NCBI GenBank assembly: GCA_963995505.1
Contig: OZ023182.1
Location: 11,648,707 to 11,712,706, forward strand
Length of the DNA stretch: 64,000 nt
Reading direction: 5' to 3'
Origin: Hypericum androsaemum
Taxonomy: Eukaryota > Streptophyta > Magnoliopsida > Malpighiales > Hypericaceae
Shown here: positions 9,997 to 20,970 of the stretch, piece by piece
Layout: each line of letters starts with the position of its first letter
How positions within the stretch are numbered: the first letter of the stretch is position 1
Translations under genes and position numbers: made by a program
Notes under the pieces: generated by a model
Database searches by the model: none
The model's input: the letters and a program-made list of their open reading frames with translations, nothing else
What the model was told of the DNA's origin: nothing

Positions 9997-10312
9997 TGAA
10001 GATTTTCTATAATTATAGATCACAATCATAAAATTAACAACCTTAGATTAATAAATGAACGAATTTATTTAAACATAAATACACTTACTTGTTGTAGCAT
10101 AATTTCTTGGAATCGCAACGAGGTTTGTTACAGGTCGGTTCTTGCCCACGAATAATTAAAGCAAGAACAATTTTCACGAACTAAAAACCTCGGAGTCGAA
10201 TTCAGAATTGCAAGATCAAGTCACCCTTGATTTCTTACGTCGAAAACCTTTTTCTTGTGTGTAGGGATCATCCCTTCAATTGTACTCTTATCACCTTTTA
10301 AGAGAAATGTTT
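9997..10312 (-). repeat. inverted partial LTR of copia-2
   Basis: The minus strand reads from TTTCTCTTAAAAGGTG to the LTR end. It lacks about the first 190 bp of the LTR and is joined at its truncated end to gag sequence at 10310. Confidence 0.8.
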
Positions 10313-10614
10313 TTCAATTGTGCCTCAGGGTGAACTTTAATTGATAGGAGGCGATCATCTTCTAGCTCGAAGTGACGGGACACGTCATCAAATGTCGTGA
10401 TATTATCAGCATGGGTAAGGGTCATTTGCATGTGTTCCCAATTCGTAGGCAGAAAATGAATGACTGCTTGGATCTGTTGCTCATTACTAAGCTCATGGCC
10501 AGCTTCAACTAGCTTACTGATCATATTGGACATCTCCCTGAGATGCTTCTTCATTGAATGATCAGGACGCTTCTTGTAAGTGTCAAACTTTATGGTCAAA
10601 GCTCGCAGTTTCGA
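10310..10614 (-). pseudogene. copia gag, middle fragment, inverted
   Basis: The minus strand encodes LRALTIKFDTYKKRPDHSMK, then HLREMSNMISKLVEAGHEL and LPTNWEHMQMTLTHADNI, the central gag region (UBN2 type) of plant copia elements. It faces opposite to the gag N-terminal piece (7914-8180) and the gag C-terminal piece (10624 onward). This shows a local inversion with one breakpoint near 10615-10622. Confidence 0.8.
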
Positions 10615-10623
10615 GACTGGATC

Positions 10624-11160
10624 AAGCATCAAGGGGGCAAGAGGAAGATGGGTCAGAAGAGCAAAGGTAAGAAAAACTGGGGAAACAAGAAAAGCAAAGC
10701 TGAAAACTCTGGAACTAATGAGAAAAGTTTTGGGAGAAAGAAGAAAAGAAAGGTTAACATTTTTAAGGTGAAATATTTCAACTGTCAGAAGAAGAGTCAC
10801 TTTGCAAAAGATTGCACTGAGAAAAAGAAGGTACATCCTATTAACTCATATGTGAGTGAATTATATGTATCTAGTACTATCCTTCTAACTGAAAATCATC
10901 CGACGTGGGTGATTAATTCAGGAGCAACAGACTATGTGCCGAAGGACCATGGTACTTTTTTTGAATTCTGACGACTACCTGTTGGAGCAAAATCTATATA
11001 TATTAGCAATAACGCACGAGTAGATGTCAAGGGTATAGGTACATGTAGATTAAGCCTACGTGAAGGACGTACCCTACTTCTAAATGACGTGTTGTATGCT
11101 ACAGAGATTCGCTGAAATTTAATTTTTGTTTCAGCTTTAATGTCTCTTGGTTTCCGTTAG
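10624..11160 (+). pseudogene. copia gag C-terminus and protease, degenerate
   Basis: A lysine-rich gag tail is followed by a zinc knuckle that reads YFNCQKKSHFAKDC; the first Cys of the CX2CX4HX4C box is Tyr. The protease active site reads WVINSGATDYV, so the catalytic Asp of the normal D-S-G triad is Asn. In-frame stops occur at 10969-10971, at about 11113 and at 11158-11160. Knuckle and protease both look inactive. Confidence 0.8.
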
Positions 11161-11190
11161 TTATTTGAGAATAATTCTGTTAAGTTATTT

Positions 11191-12235
11191 TTGGAACATG
11201 TCTTTTATGGATCTAGTTATCTATTGAATGGTTTCTTAATCATGGATGTTGATCTTTGTGATTTTTGTGATACAAGTTTTTCTTTAGTCACTACTTCGCA
11301 AACGTCTCAAGATGATGTTGTATTGTGGCATTCTAGTTTGGGTCATATTGGTCAAGATCGCTTAAATCGTCTAGCTAAGGCATGACTATTAGGTAATTTA
11401 AAAAAGACTATATTACCTATTTGCAAATGTTGTGTAGAAGAAAAATCCGTAAGGAAACTATTTGAAAAAAGAACTAGAGCTAATTATCTATTTCAATTAA
11501 TCCATTCTGACATTTGTGGTCCAATGAATATGAGGGCAAGATATGGAGCATATTATTTCATCACCTTTATAGATGACTATAGTAAGTATGGTCAAATCTA
11601 TTTAATTTCTCACAAGTCATGGATCATTAAGTTGTTTCAAGACATTCATGAATTATGTTGAGAACCAATAAGATTAAAAGATTAAGGCCTTATGAATTGA
11701 TCATGGTCGTGAGTATCTTTCTGATGAATGTAATGCTTTGTGTGCAGAAAAAGGAATAGAATATCAGTTGTCCATTTCACACACATCTCAACAAAATGGG
11801 GTAGCGGAAAGAAGGAATAAAACCCTTCTAGATATGGTAAGATCTATGATGGCGGAGGCAAATTTGCCTATATTATTTTATGAAGATGCTCTCCTTACCG
11901 CTACATATGTTTTAAACCGTGTCCCCTCTAAGTCTGTCACTACCACCCCTTACGAACCGTGGACAGGTCAGAAATCTGATTTAAGCTACTTGAGACCGTG
12001 GGAGTGTGCATCTTATATCCATACTACCTCGAGTACATACGGTAAATTAGGGCCAAGAGGTAAAAAGAGTATCTTCATAAGATACTCTGAAGTATCAAAA
12101 GGATACATGTTCATGGGCAAACTAGAAAATGGACAGGTGACAGAATTTGAATCACAAGATGTCACATTCTTGGAAAATAATTTTTTAAAATTAGGAGAGG
12201 TGAGTAATCATCTTACCTTATATAAAACTGATTAG
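11191..12235 (+). pseudogene. copia integrase, frameshifted
   Basis: The GAG-pre-integrase part (LWHSSLGHIGQDRLNRLAKA) ends in an in-frame stop at 11383. It continues with the catalytic core: LIHSDICGPM (first Asp), then FIDDYSKYG. A +1 shift between about 11660 and 11738 precedes SQQNGVAERRNKTLLDMVRS, which holds the catalytic Glu. The C-terminal part continues to 12235. Copia integrases insert the cDNA into host DNA; this one is interrupted at least twice. Confidence 0.85.
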
Positions 12236-12523
12236 CAAGAATCATCTAGATCACTCCATTCGAGTGGAAGAATTGTGGAGGAAGAAAATCAAGATTTTTT
12301 ACCTCCAACTGATCTGGAAATTCATGATCTAAATGATCACCATCTTAGTGGGAGTACAATTTCGAATTTCAGTGGGAGTATGAATTTTTGGTTCAGTGAG
12401 AGTATGATTCAAGGTTATGATGAATATATTAGAGATGTTTATCATAACCAGGAAATTCGTAGAACTAAAAGAACTAGTATTCCACGCCAATGATTTGAGA
12501 TTGAAAGTACTGTAAATACTTTC
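12236..12523 (+). pseudogene. linker between integrase and RT of copia-2
   Basis: A degenerate, acidic linker frame (starting near 12275) ends at 12493 in a stop. No domain is recognised. Confidence 0.55.
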
Positions 12524-13434
12524 TTGGTATCATTAAGAAGACATAATAGTCCAAGTGAGATTCTTTTAGCAATCTTACAAGAAGAGGATGAACCTAAGAA
12601 TATTTTTGACTCTCTATCATCACCCAAGAAGAATGAATGGGGTAAGGCAATGGAGGAAGAGATGGCTTCCATGAAGAAAAACCATGTTTGGGAACTAGTT
12701 GACCTACCTAAGGAACGTTGGGCAATTGAGAATAAATAGATTCTGAAAATTAAGCGTAAAGCAGATAGAAGTATCGAAAGGTATAAAACTCGCTAAGTTG
12801 CCCAAGAATTTACACAAAAGGAAGAAATTGACTCTGAGGAGACTTTCACGCCTGTTGTAAGATTCGCTCCCATTAGGATTATTCTATTGTGACAAATTTG
12901 GACCTAGTGCTGCATCAAATGGATGTCAAGACTGCTTTTCTCAATAGAGAATTGGATGAAAAAATCTATATGGTTCAGCCAGAGGGCTACATCCAAAAAG
13001 GTAGCGAACATACAGTTTGTAAATTGAAGAGATTAATTTATAGCCTTAAACAGTCTTCTAGACAATGGTATATTCGTTTTCATAATACAATCATGTCGTA
13101 TGATTTTAAAATGATTGACGAAGACCATTGTGTCTATATTAAATGCTCAGGTAAAAAGTTTATCATAATTATATTGTATGTAGATGACATACTAATAGCT
13201 GAAAATGACATGGGATATCTTATCGAGCTCAAAGCTTGGTTCTCGTCCAATTTTGAAATAAAAGATATGGGTGAAGCTGATTACATACTCGGAGTTAAGA
13301 TTTTGAGGAATCGTTCAAAAAGGCTATTGTCTCTTTTACAAGAGACATATATCCGCAAAGTAGTAGAACGATTCAATTGTAATGATAGTAATCCCAAATA
13401 TGTCCTAATATGTCACAAAAGACATGTATCCTAA
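12524..13434 (+). pseudogene. copia reverse transcriptase, frameshifted
   Basis: It starts with the conserved RT entry (KKNEWGKAMEEEMASMKKNH), then in-frame stops near 12737 and 12794. A shift near 12880 leads to the palm region (HQMDVKTAFLNRELDEKIYM). The catalytic YVDD box is intact (LYVDDILIA). The frame ends at 13432-13434. The surviving catalytic box inside a broken frame indicates recent-to-intermediate decay. Confidence 0.87.
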
Positions 13435-14104
13435 AATAGCTCAGCAGGAGAGAGATATGATGAAAATTCTTTATACTAATGTGGCTGGTTGTGTCATGTA
13501 TGCAATGTTGTGTACAAGACTAGATATTTTCTATGCTGTTAGAATAGCAAGCACATACCAATCTAATCCAGGGAATGCACATTGAAAAGTAGTCAAAAAA
13601 ATTATGAAGTACTTGAATACGACTATAGAATATTCACTGTGTTATCAAGGTCAACACTTAATATTGAGAGGTTACACCGGTGCCGATTGGGGGGAGGGGG
13701 GTGATTTGGACGAGAAGAAATTCACATCAGGATATATCTTCTTGCTTGGCGGGGGTGCTATTTTATGGAGTAGCAAGAAACAGACGTGTGTCTCCCTGTC
13801 AATTATGGAAGCTGAGTATGTAGCTTCTGCAGCTGTTGTGTAAGAGGCAGTATGGTTAAAGAGATTCTGGAGCCATTTATCCCTAACCGACTCAAAAGAA
13901 CCAATGAGCTTATTTTGCGATAATCAAGTGTCGATAGCTTTTGTTAAGGATCCTAGATATCATAGAAGAGCAAAGCATATCGATATCAAATATCACTTTG
14001 TTAGGGATATGGTTGCGTGTAAGGAGGTGAGCATAAAGTACACATCTACACAAGATATCGTTGCAGACCCAATGACCAAGGATGTAGTTAGAGATATTTT
14101 TTAG
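13435..14104 (+). pseudogene. copia RT connection and RNase H, degenerate
   Basis: The connection region (ARTDIFYAV-like text near 13520) is broken. RNase H is visible from about 13604 (YTGADWGEGGDLDEKKFTSG, then SIMEAEYVASAA). An in-frame stop at 13841-13843 is followed in the same frame by CDNQVSIAFVKDPRYHRRAK and the DIVADPMTK end motif. Confidence 0.82.
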
Positions 14105-15213
14105 AAATATGTCAGGTCCTAGGGTTTGCGAAGATGCTAGTGTTTGCTCACATTGTAATGAACTGGTTGTTCAATATAATTAATGTTGTTTCAGCAATAC
14201 GTATTGTATAAATGTTATTTAGGGTAACATTTACTAATGCATGTCGGACAGAGAAGTAGCCCACTCACACGTGTGTTTACTTCAGTGGGAGTCATGAGTT
14301 GATTCTTGAATGAGATGAGGCAATTTTAGAATACTGTTAAATATCGAGTGCCTGTTCTAAAATATGAATGCTATCTTGCTTAACTACAAGAGCAGTCTTG
14401 TTAAAGCACAAGATTATGTGCAAACAATAGATGCTACATTAAATGAGTTCTCAAAACTTATGGGATTATATGGAATCCAATGGTAAGAGGTAAGTAGAAC
14501 TTACCACAATTCTGTCTTGGTAGCCTAGAGTAGTCTTCGGGAAGACTAAAGTCGTTGTTCATAAACATCGAGGTTGATGCTCTAGTATGGTGTTATTAGT
14601 GAGAGACATAAGCTCCTTTCAGATGAAAGAACATCATAGCACATGGATTGTGTCATGTGTGCTTTACGACTAGTGAATGTGAAATCAATTTATTATTAAG
14701 TGATTTCAGTTTCCCTGGAGTGAGACCAATTTTAAAAACTACGATTTCTGGAACTCTACCCTTAAGATTCTAAATATATTTTGGAAGCATGATTCAATGC
14801 TGCTAGCTTAGAAAGTCTTTAAAGGATCATGGTTTGATTCGACCTGGCAAGGTTGACTGGAAAAGCAGGCTGGATCATGATAGAAAAAATATCGTTAAGG
14901 GAGAAGGTTTCCTATTGATCACATTCGAGAAGCTTCGTGGTTCACCGGTGCATCTATTATGTTGAGAGCAACACAATAGTGAACACGAATAGATTATTTC
15001 AAAAATTACATGTGGAAATAAATAATGTGAGAGCAGACCTAGGGTAAGACATACTTTACGTAATGGAGGTATCGAGATGCTATCATTCAAGTGGCTGTTA
15101 TGTGTTCTTGAGTTTAGCTACGTGCACTCGATGTATGCTGGTCACACGATAACTATCTACCAAATACGATAAGAAAGAATGTCGATTACGATCAATCATA
15201 TGTGAGTGGGAGA
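14105..15213 (+). other. non-coding 3' region of copia-2 with polypurine tract
   Basis: 1.1 kb without a gene. It ends in GAGTGGGAGA (about 15205-15213), the polypurine tract immediately before the 3' LTR. Confidence 0.7.
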
Positions 15214-15714
15214 TGTTGATTTTACACCCATATTTGATCATGGGTTGTTTTCTTGCCACATGGTCATGAGTTGTAAGGTGGCAAAAGCCCACATCAACTT
15301 TGTTTGTTTGGGTGCTACATACCTTCTTACCTTGATGGGCTACTAATTGTAGCTTGGCTACATGGAGCCATATCTACCTTCCGGTGGTGACGTGAGAGAA
15401 AAAATTTTCTCTTAAAAGGTGATAAGAGATTAATTGATGGGACGATCCCTACACACAAGAAAAAGATTTTCGACGCAAGAAATCATGGGTGACTTGATCT
15501 TGCAATTCTCAATTCGACTCTGAGACTTTTAGTTCGTGGAAATTGTTCTTGCTTCGATTGTTCGTGGGCAAGAACTAACTGGTAACAAACCTCGTTACGA
15601 TCCCGAGAAATCACGCTACAACAAGTAAGTGTATTTACGTTTAAATTAATTCGTTCATTTACTAATCTAAGATTGTTAATTTATGATTGTTATCTATAAT
15701 TATAGAAAACCTTC
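15214..15714 (+). repeat. 3' LTR of copia-2
   Basis: About 501 bp, starting TGTTGATTTTACACC and ending AAAACCTTC, where the final A of the 5' LTR is replaced. It is clearly alignable to 5546-6048 along its whole length, with scattered substitutions that indicate an old insertion. Confidence 0.88.
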
Positions 15715-16610
15715 GGACCATGTGTTTCGCTTGTAAACATTCCGATCGCAAGAAGGGTTACAAGGACAGGAAGAAATAGAAACACTTATAGAGCATAAAC
15801 TTTTTCTGCAGATTCATTGAATCTGAGAAGGAACAGAGGTAGAAAGAAATTATATAGGGAGGAAACTGGTCTAACAAGGAATGGAGATTGCTGTTGGCTA
15901 GTTTCTGGAGGGAGAAGATGGTGACACATGAGTGTATTTTTCTGTAGTGTAAAAAATTATACGTGTTCTGATATCTCAGAGAATAACTTACGATTCAACA
16001 ACTGACAATAATTTAAAAATAACTTTCTAGAGAAAAAAAAAGCAAATAAAACCCAATGAAATTAACAAATACTGTGAATAGTTATTTGTTAGATATAAAA
16101 GTAAAGAAACGGGGGTTAAAGGAGCATGTTTGATTAGAATATGAGCGATATTGACTGAGAAATTAGGATATTTTGAGGTTGAGAATAGTCTGTGTATCAA
16201 TAACTAAACCCCGAAATAAACCAATGAAGACTCGGTTCATTACAAATGTTCTCTTCTCCGGTCGTCATTTACCATTGAAAGATTAAAGGCAATGCAAATA
16301 TGAGACCTTAACATCTGCAATTAACCAGCCATTTGACGACCTTTGCATTGTCCTCTGTTGTTATTAGTACTCTGTGCTAGTATTAAACGACATGTCATCC
16401 ACTAAGACTGCTCCGAGAATGTATCAGGCGACATTTCATCCATATAAGGTAGCTTAAAACTGTCGGCTATCACGATGGACGTTTAAGATGACAAGTCCTT
16501 ACATTGTAGACTACTGATACATGGTTATCTTACTATAATAATGTAAATTTCTTTATTTTTCCGACAAGTAAAAATGTCTAAAATATCTCTTTCAATTTCA
16601 ATCATCTTTA
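15715..16610. other. intergenic spacer
   Basis: AT-rich. A very short Cys/Lys-rich peptide frame follows the LTR (MCFACKHSDRKKGYKD) and faintly resembles a gag zinc knuckle, but it is too short to call. Nothing else is recognised. Confidence 0.4.
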
Positions 16611-17250
16611 TTAACGTACCATATTTTTTCCCTCTCCCCTCCCGCCGCCGCCCTCACCAGCATGAAGAGCCCTAACACGTGGAACATCAGTATCGTAATA
16701 AACGACACCGCCCGCGCCACCCCTTCCTCCTTCTCGCCGGCGTTGTGGAACATCCCGGCGATCAGAGCGATCAGATTCTGATGCGTCAGGCACACTCCCT
16801 TCACCCTCCCGGTTGTCCCCGACGAGTAGAGGATCGCCGCCGGGGAGGACTGATCTACCTCCACATCCTCCGGTGCCGGTCGGAGCGGTTACCAGGGAGA
16901 GGAACTCTGGGGAGTCGATGAGGACGACGGGGAGGGAGGACAGAAGCTTCGAGGCGGTTGCTGTCATGGCGAAAGCGAGCATGGGGTTACTGAGTCGAAC
17001 GTGGTGAGTCAGCTCTGATTTCGACGCGAGCGGGTTGGTTGGGGAAATCGTGACCCCTAGGGCTAAAAGAGAGAAATAGACAATGGGAGAGGTAACGAAG
17101 GAGGGGAGACGATGAAGACGACGTCGTTTGAGAGGGAGAAGCGTTTGAGGATGGAGTGGCTGGGTCGACGACCGGGGAGTTGGTGTGCGGGGGTGTCGTC
17201 GTCATGTGGACGATGGAGAAGGTGGAAGGTATGGGCTTACTGGTCAACGT
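16611..17250 (-). pseudogene. 4-coumarate:CoA-ligase-like (acyl-activating enzyme) first-exon remnant
   Basis: The minus strand encodes the N-terminal half of an AMP-binding ligase: DVVFIVSPPSLPLP, then VYFSLLALGVTISPTNPLA, LAFAMTATASKLLSSLPVV and DSPEFLSL. It continues with the P-loop AILYSSGTTGRVKGVCLTHQ and ends soon after MFHVLGLFMLVRAAAGGE. These enzymes adenylate a carboxylic acid and transfer it to CoA (4CL in phenylpropanoid metabolism; 4CL-like members act on fatty or jasmonate precursors in peroxisomes). At least two single-base shifts are needed: near 17085 (between LPLP and VYF) and near 16870 (before EDVEVDQSS). The C-terminal half, with the remaining motifs, is missing. The block is GC-rich against an AT-rich background. 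A pseudogene is the best reading; sequencing error at the shifts would be the alternative. Confidence 0.8.
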
Positions 17251-18237
17251 GTGATTTTATAAATTGTTTGAAACGTGTGGTAACAAACCATCGGCGTCCA
17301 CATAATTTTTATATAATGTGATCGACTAATTTAAGTTCGAATACAGTAAAGTTCGAATACAGTAAATATTTAAAATGTTTCAAATATTTGTCAACGAATA
17401 TTTAAAATTTTTAAGGACTAAATTAAGCTAAAATAATTATGTTATTTGATTGATCCGCAAGTATATACTTATTATTCTTTGATGTGCCTTTCGTAAATTA
17501 ACTAAAAAAATCGGATATACCTTTTTTCTCTTTTTGGGTCCAGATATTCAAGGACCGGCTTCAAGAATTCATATGGCTGGCAGGAGAACGAGGAGATCGC
17601 CATCTCAAGCACGCCATGAGAGATTCCAAGATCAGGTTGGCATCTCCACTCTACTTAATATCAGCTCTTTTAGTTTCATATGCTCTTTTTTTGCTAAGTT
17701 TTTAGTTTCCTGTGTTATATTTTGTGTCTGGAACTTCAATAAATCATGTCTTGAAAATAAAATCTCTAAAATCATATTCGATTATGCTACTAATTTGCAA
17801 TAATATTTTTATTTGCCTTTACCGTCAAGAAATTAAGAATTTTGTGCTATGCCATGCAAGTGGTTCCATAACTCGAAAAGAGAAGCGATGGTAAAGGATG
17901 AAGGGATTCTTCTAATGAATAAATGCCGCCTGAGATTCTACTAGCTCGATCTAGATTAGTCGGTGAAGCGAATATTCGAATATCGAATAATTTCAATGCG
18001 AAGGGTGGGTCTGATTAAAAAAATGTTGGATCCCACAATTAATCTCTGTTTGCTCTGGAGGCTGGAGTGACGTGCATATAGGATATTTTGGAGTGCGATT
18101 AGGTTTTTCCAATTATGTGAAGGGGGTTCAAATTCAGTGAGGACATGAGTAATCCCCACTGAAAGAGACAGGGGCAATATTGAAAATATAATAATTAAAA
18201 TAATTAAAAAAAATCAGCAATAAATACAAGTATGAGA
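17251..18237. other. intergenic spacer
   Basis: AT-rich. A basic peptide frame near 17570 (MAGRRTRRSPSQARHERF) is followed by a possible splice donor but matches nothing I recognise. No other gene is supported. Confidence 0.35.
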
Positions 18238-18527
18238 ATATTGGTTTCCATCTTCTATGCTATTAGTTTCATTCTACTATGATATTGGTTTCCATCTTCT
18301 ATGTTATTGGTTTCACTGTACTTCTATGCTATTGGTTTCATTCTACTATGATATTGGTATCCATCTTCTATGTTATTGGTTTCATTGTACTATAATATTA
18401 GTTTTATTCTACTATGATATTGGTTTTCATCTTCTATGTTATTGGTTTCATTGTACTATGATATTGGTTTCATTCTACTATGATATTGGTTTCCATCTTC
18501 TATGTTATTGGTTTTATTGTACTATGA
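18238..18527 (+). repeat. minisatellite, ~66-69-bp units
   Basis: At least four units are built from alternating sub-units of the form CTATGATATTGGTTTCATT and CATCTTCTATGTTATTGG. Because units are multiples of 3 the frame stays open, giving a repetitive FYYDIGFHLLCYWFHCT-like translation that is not a credible gene. Confidence 0.8.
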
Positions 18528-18721
18528 AGGGGAGTTGGGTAATCGATAACATTAAATAAAATTAGCAGCAAGTTCGGGCATCAATACGTAGTTATGACAT
18601 GCATGACTTAAAAAAATAATATATTTTTTGTGAGGTTTGAAATAGAAAGACATTTGTATCGCGCGTGTGTTTTTACTAGTATAAATTAACAGAAGTTCAG
18701 AATTTGATTTGTAACATGATT

Positions 18722-20088
18722 ACGGCAAGAAAAGGCAAGAACAGAATAGGAAAAGGCAAGAATAGGCAAGAAAATGCAAGATGAGGAAACAAAAGACAAG
18801 AAAAGGCAAGAAATGGCAAGGAAAAAGCAATATAAGGAAAGATAAGGCAAGATAGGCAAGATAAGGCAAGAAAAGGCAAGAAAAGGCAAGAAAAGGCTAG
18901 GAAAAGGCAAGAAAAGGCAAGGAAATGGCAAGATAAGGCTAGAAAAGGCAAGTTAAGGTTAGATAAGGCAAGATAAGGAAAGAAAAGATAAGAAAATGCA
19001 AGAAATGGCAACTAAAAAGCCAGATAAGGAAAGATAAGGCAAGATAGAAAAGATATGACAAGAAAAGGAAAGAAAAGGCAAGAAAAGGGAAGGAAATTGC
19101 AAAATAAGGCAATAAAAGGCAAGAAAAGGCAAGATAAGGCAAGAAAAGTCAAGAGAATGCAAGGAAAAGGCAAAGGAAAAGGCAAGATATGGAAAGAAAA
19201 GGCAAGATAACGCAAGAAATGCGAGGAAAAGGTAAAATAAGGAAATATAAGGAGAGGAAAGGCAAGGAAAGGCAATGAAAAGCAAGATAAGGCAAGAAAA
19301 GGCAACGAAAAGGCAAGATAATGAAAGAAAAGGCATGATATGGCCAGAAAATGCAAGAAAATAGTAAGTTAAGGAAAGAAAATTCAAGATAAGGCAAGAA
19401 AATGCAAGGAAAAGGCAAGATAAGGAAAGAAAAGCCAAGATAAGGCAAGAAAATGAAAAAAAGGTAGGAAAATGCAAGATATGGCAAGATAAGGCAAGAA
19501 ATGGCAAGACAAGGTAAGAAAATGCAAGATAAGGCAAGAAAAGGCAAGAAAATACAAGATAAGGAAAGAGAAGGCAAGGAATGACAAGGAAAAAGGCAAG
19601 ATAAGGTACGAAAATGCAAGAAAATGCAAGAAAATATAAGAAAATGGAAGAAAAGGCAAGAAAAAGGCAAGACATGGCAAGAAAAGGTCAGGAAAATACA
19701 AGAAAAGGCAAGAAAAGGCAAGGAGAAAGCAAGATACGGTAAAAAAAGACAAGATAAGGCAACAAAAGATAAGATAAGGCAAGGAAAAGACAAGATAAGG
19801 AAAGAAAAGGCAAGATAAGGTAAGATAATGCAAGAAAAGGTAAGAAAAGATAAGAAAAGGCAAGGAAAAGGCAAGAAAAGGAAAGAAAAGGCAAGATGAG
19901 GCAAGAAAAGGCAAGGAAAAGGCAAGATATGGAAAAAAAGGCAAGAAAATGCAAGATAAGGCATGAAAAGGCAAGAAAAAAAAAGATAAGTCAATAAAAA
20001 GGCAAGATAAGGAAAGAAAAGGCATGATAAGGCAAGGAAAAGGCAAGATATAGAAAGAAAGGGCAAGATAACGCAAGAATAGGCAAGA
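18722..20088 (+). repeat. decamer satellite, block A (purine strand = +)
   Basis: Degenerate tandem AAGGCAAGAA / AAGGCAAGAT / AAGGAAAGAA units of about 10 bp with occasional 11-12-bp units. The strand is almost all purine apart from the single C per unit. It begins abruptly in unrelated DNA and ends at the LTR start at 20089. Confidence 0.95.
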
Positions 20089-20717
20089 TGATATGAATCA
20101 GATCTGGAAGAAGCCATAATTATTTAATAATTCATTTTTGAGTTTCAAAGTCTATTTAGGAAGTTAATTATTTGTTAATTTCATTTTACATGAGTTCTAT
20201 TCTGTTTAGGAAGTTACAAAAAAGATAATTTCATTTTATTAGGAGTTCTAGTCTGTTTAGGAAGTCAATTTTGAGATAATCACGTTTTTTAGTATTCCTA
20301 GTAGGATTAGAGTTATTTTCCTTTTTAGTTTCCCTTTTTAAGTCATATTTATCTAGTTAGAAGTTATATTTAATTAGGAATCTCTTTGTAACAATCTGCC
20401 TATATATAAAGGCATTATCAATGAGAATAAGGAGAATAATTTGAGTACAAAAAATGTGGACTTTGCTCTCTTGGTTCTTCGAAACTGTTCGAACACAGCG
20501 GAGGGATTCCGTTCGTTCACCTTCGACTTATCAAGCGGATCTACATCACTGTTTGTGGCGTCTTCATCAAATCAAGGTTCTTGTTTCCCTACAGCAGCAG
20601 GTCGAGGTTGTTCATACCGAGGTTCTTGCAAAGGTGCAAACAACGGGTCGAGATTTCCATCAATCTGAACGTAGATAGATCCGGCTTTCACGTGGATCCG
20701 TAACGAGATTCACATCA
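20089..20717 (+). repeat. 5' LTR, gag-only element copy 1
   Basis: Starts TGATATGAATCAGATC and ends GATTCACATCA. A TATATAAA promoter box lies at about 20403, followed by the R region. The same LTR type occurs at 21882-22511 and 39714-40335. Confidence 0.92.
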
Positions 20718-20719
20718 GT

Positions 20720-20731
20720 TGGTATCAGAGC
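20720..20731 (+). promoter_or_regulatory. primer-binding site, initiator tRNA-Met
   Basis: TGGTATCAGAGC two bases after the LTR end. Confidence 0.9.
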
Positions 20732-20810
20732 TTAGGTTCTACTTCAGATCATCTATCTTTAAATTTCGTTTTTTTATCATTAGTTTTTAGTTCGTTATTC
20801 TTATTGTATT

Positions 20811-20970
20811 CTCTGTTGGAGAAAGAAAAAAAATTAAAAAAAGAGGCAAAAAAATTCCGAAAAAAAAGAAAGATAGAGAAGAAGGCAGCCAAGAAAAGGA
20901 GAAGAAAGAAGGCTAAAAAAAAAATCAAAAAAAGAAAAGTTGAAAGTAGAAAAAAAGAGAATCTGCAAGA
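20811..20970 (+). other. purine-rich leader of copy 1
   Basis: About 160 bp, almost only A and G, directly before the ATG. It contains AAGGC AGCC AAGAAAAGG (20882-20899), which differs from a satellite dimer only by the four middle bases. Confidence 0.7.

Larger units (their letters stand above)
5735..10312. repeat. large imperfect inverted repeat inside copia-2 (arms 5735-7470 and 8619-10312)
   Basis: The left arm reads partial LTR, primer site, leader and an unknown small frame. The right arm is the diverged reverse complement of the same order. Anchors: the primer site at 6050-6061 is mirrored at 9984-9995 (GCTCTGTTACCA, one mismatch), and CAGCAAGAG near 7437 is mirrored near 8636. The ACGCG-rich repeats at 6256-6610 are mirrored at about 9480-9800. 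The spacer is about 1.15 kb. A read-through transcript would fold into a long hairpin. Confidence 0.85.
5546..15714 (+). mobile_element. rearranged, inactive Ty1/copia element (copia-2)
   Basis: It is bounded by direct LTRs (5546-6048 and 15214-15714) with a tRNA-Met-type primer site after the first and a purine tract before the second. Coding order is gag, protease, integrase, RT, RNase H, which defines copia. The 5' third is scrambled. After the leader and a gag N-terminal piece come a partial direct LTR with a second primer site, then an inverted leader-LTR-gag piece, and only then the rest of gag-pol. Pol has many stops and at least two frameshifts. Flanking 5-mers (GACCT and GGACC) do not match as a target duplication, and the last base of the right LTR deviates from CA. 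It cannot move by itself. Confidence 0.88.

Noticed and set aside
15721..15780. Gag zinc knuckle just after the copia-2 LTR
   Set aside because: Only about 18 residues with an incomplete Cys/His pattern, followed by a stop.
18257..18559. 100-codon frame in the minisatellite
   Set aside because: Stays open only because the repeat unit is a multiple of three; no family resemblance.
18722..20088. CRISPR-like or telomeric array
   Set aside because: No spacer/repeat alternation, no TTTAGGG motif; it is a plain tandem decamer.
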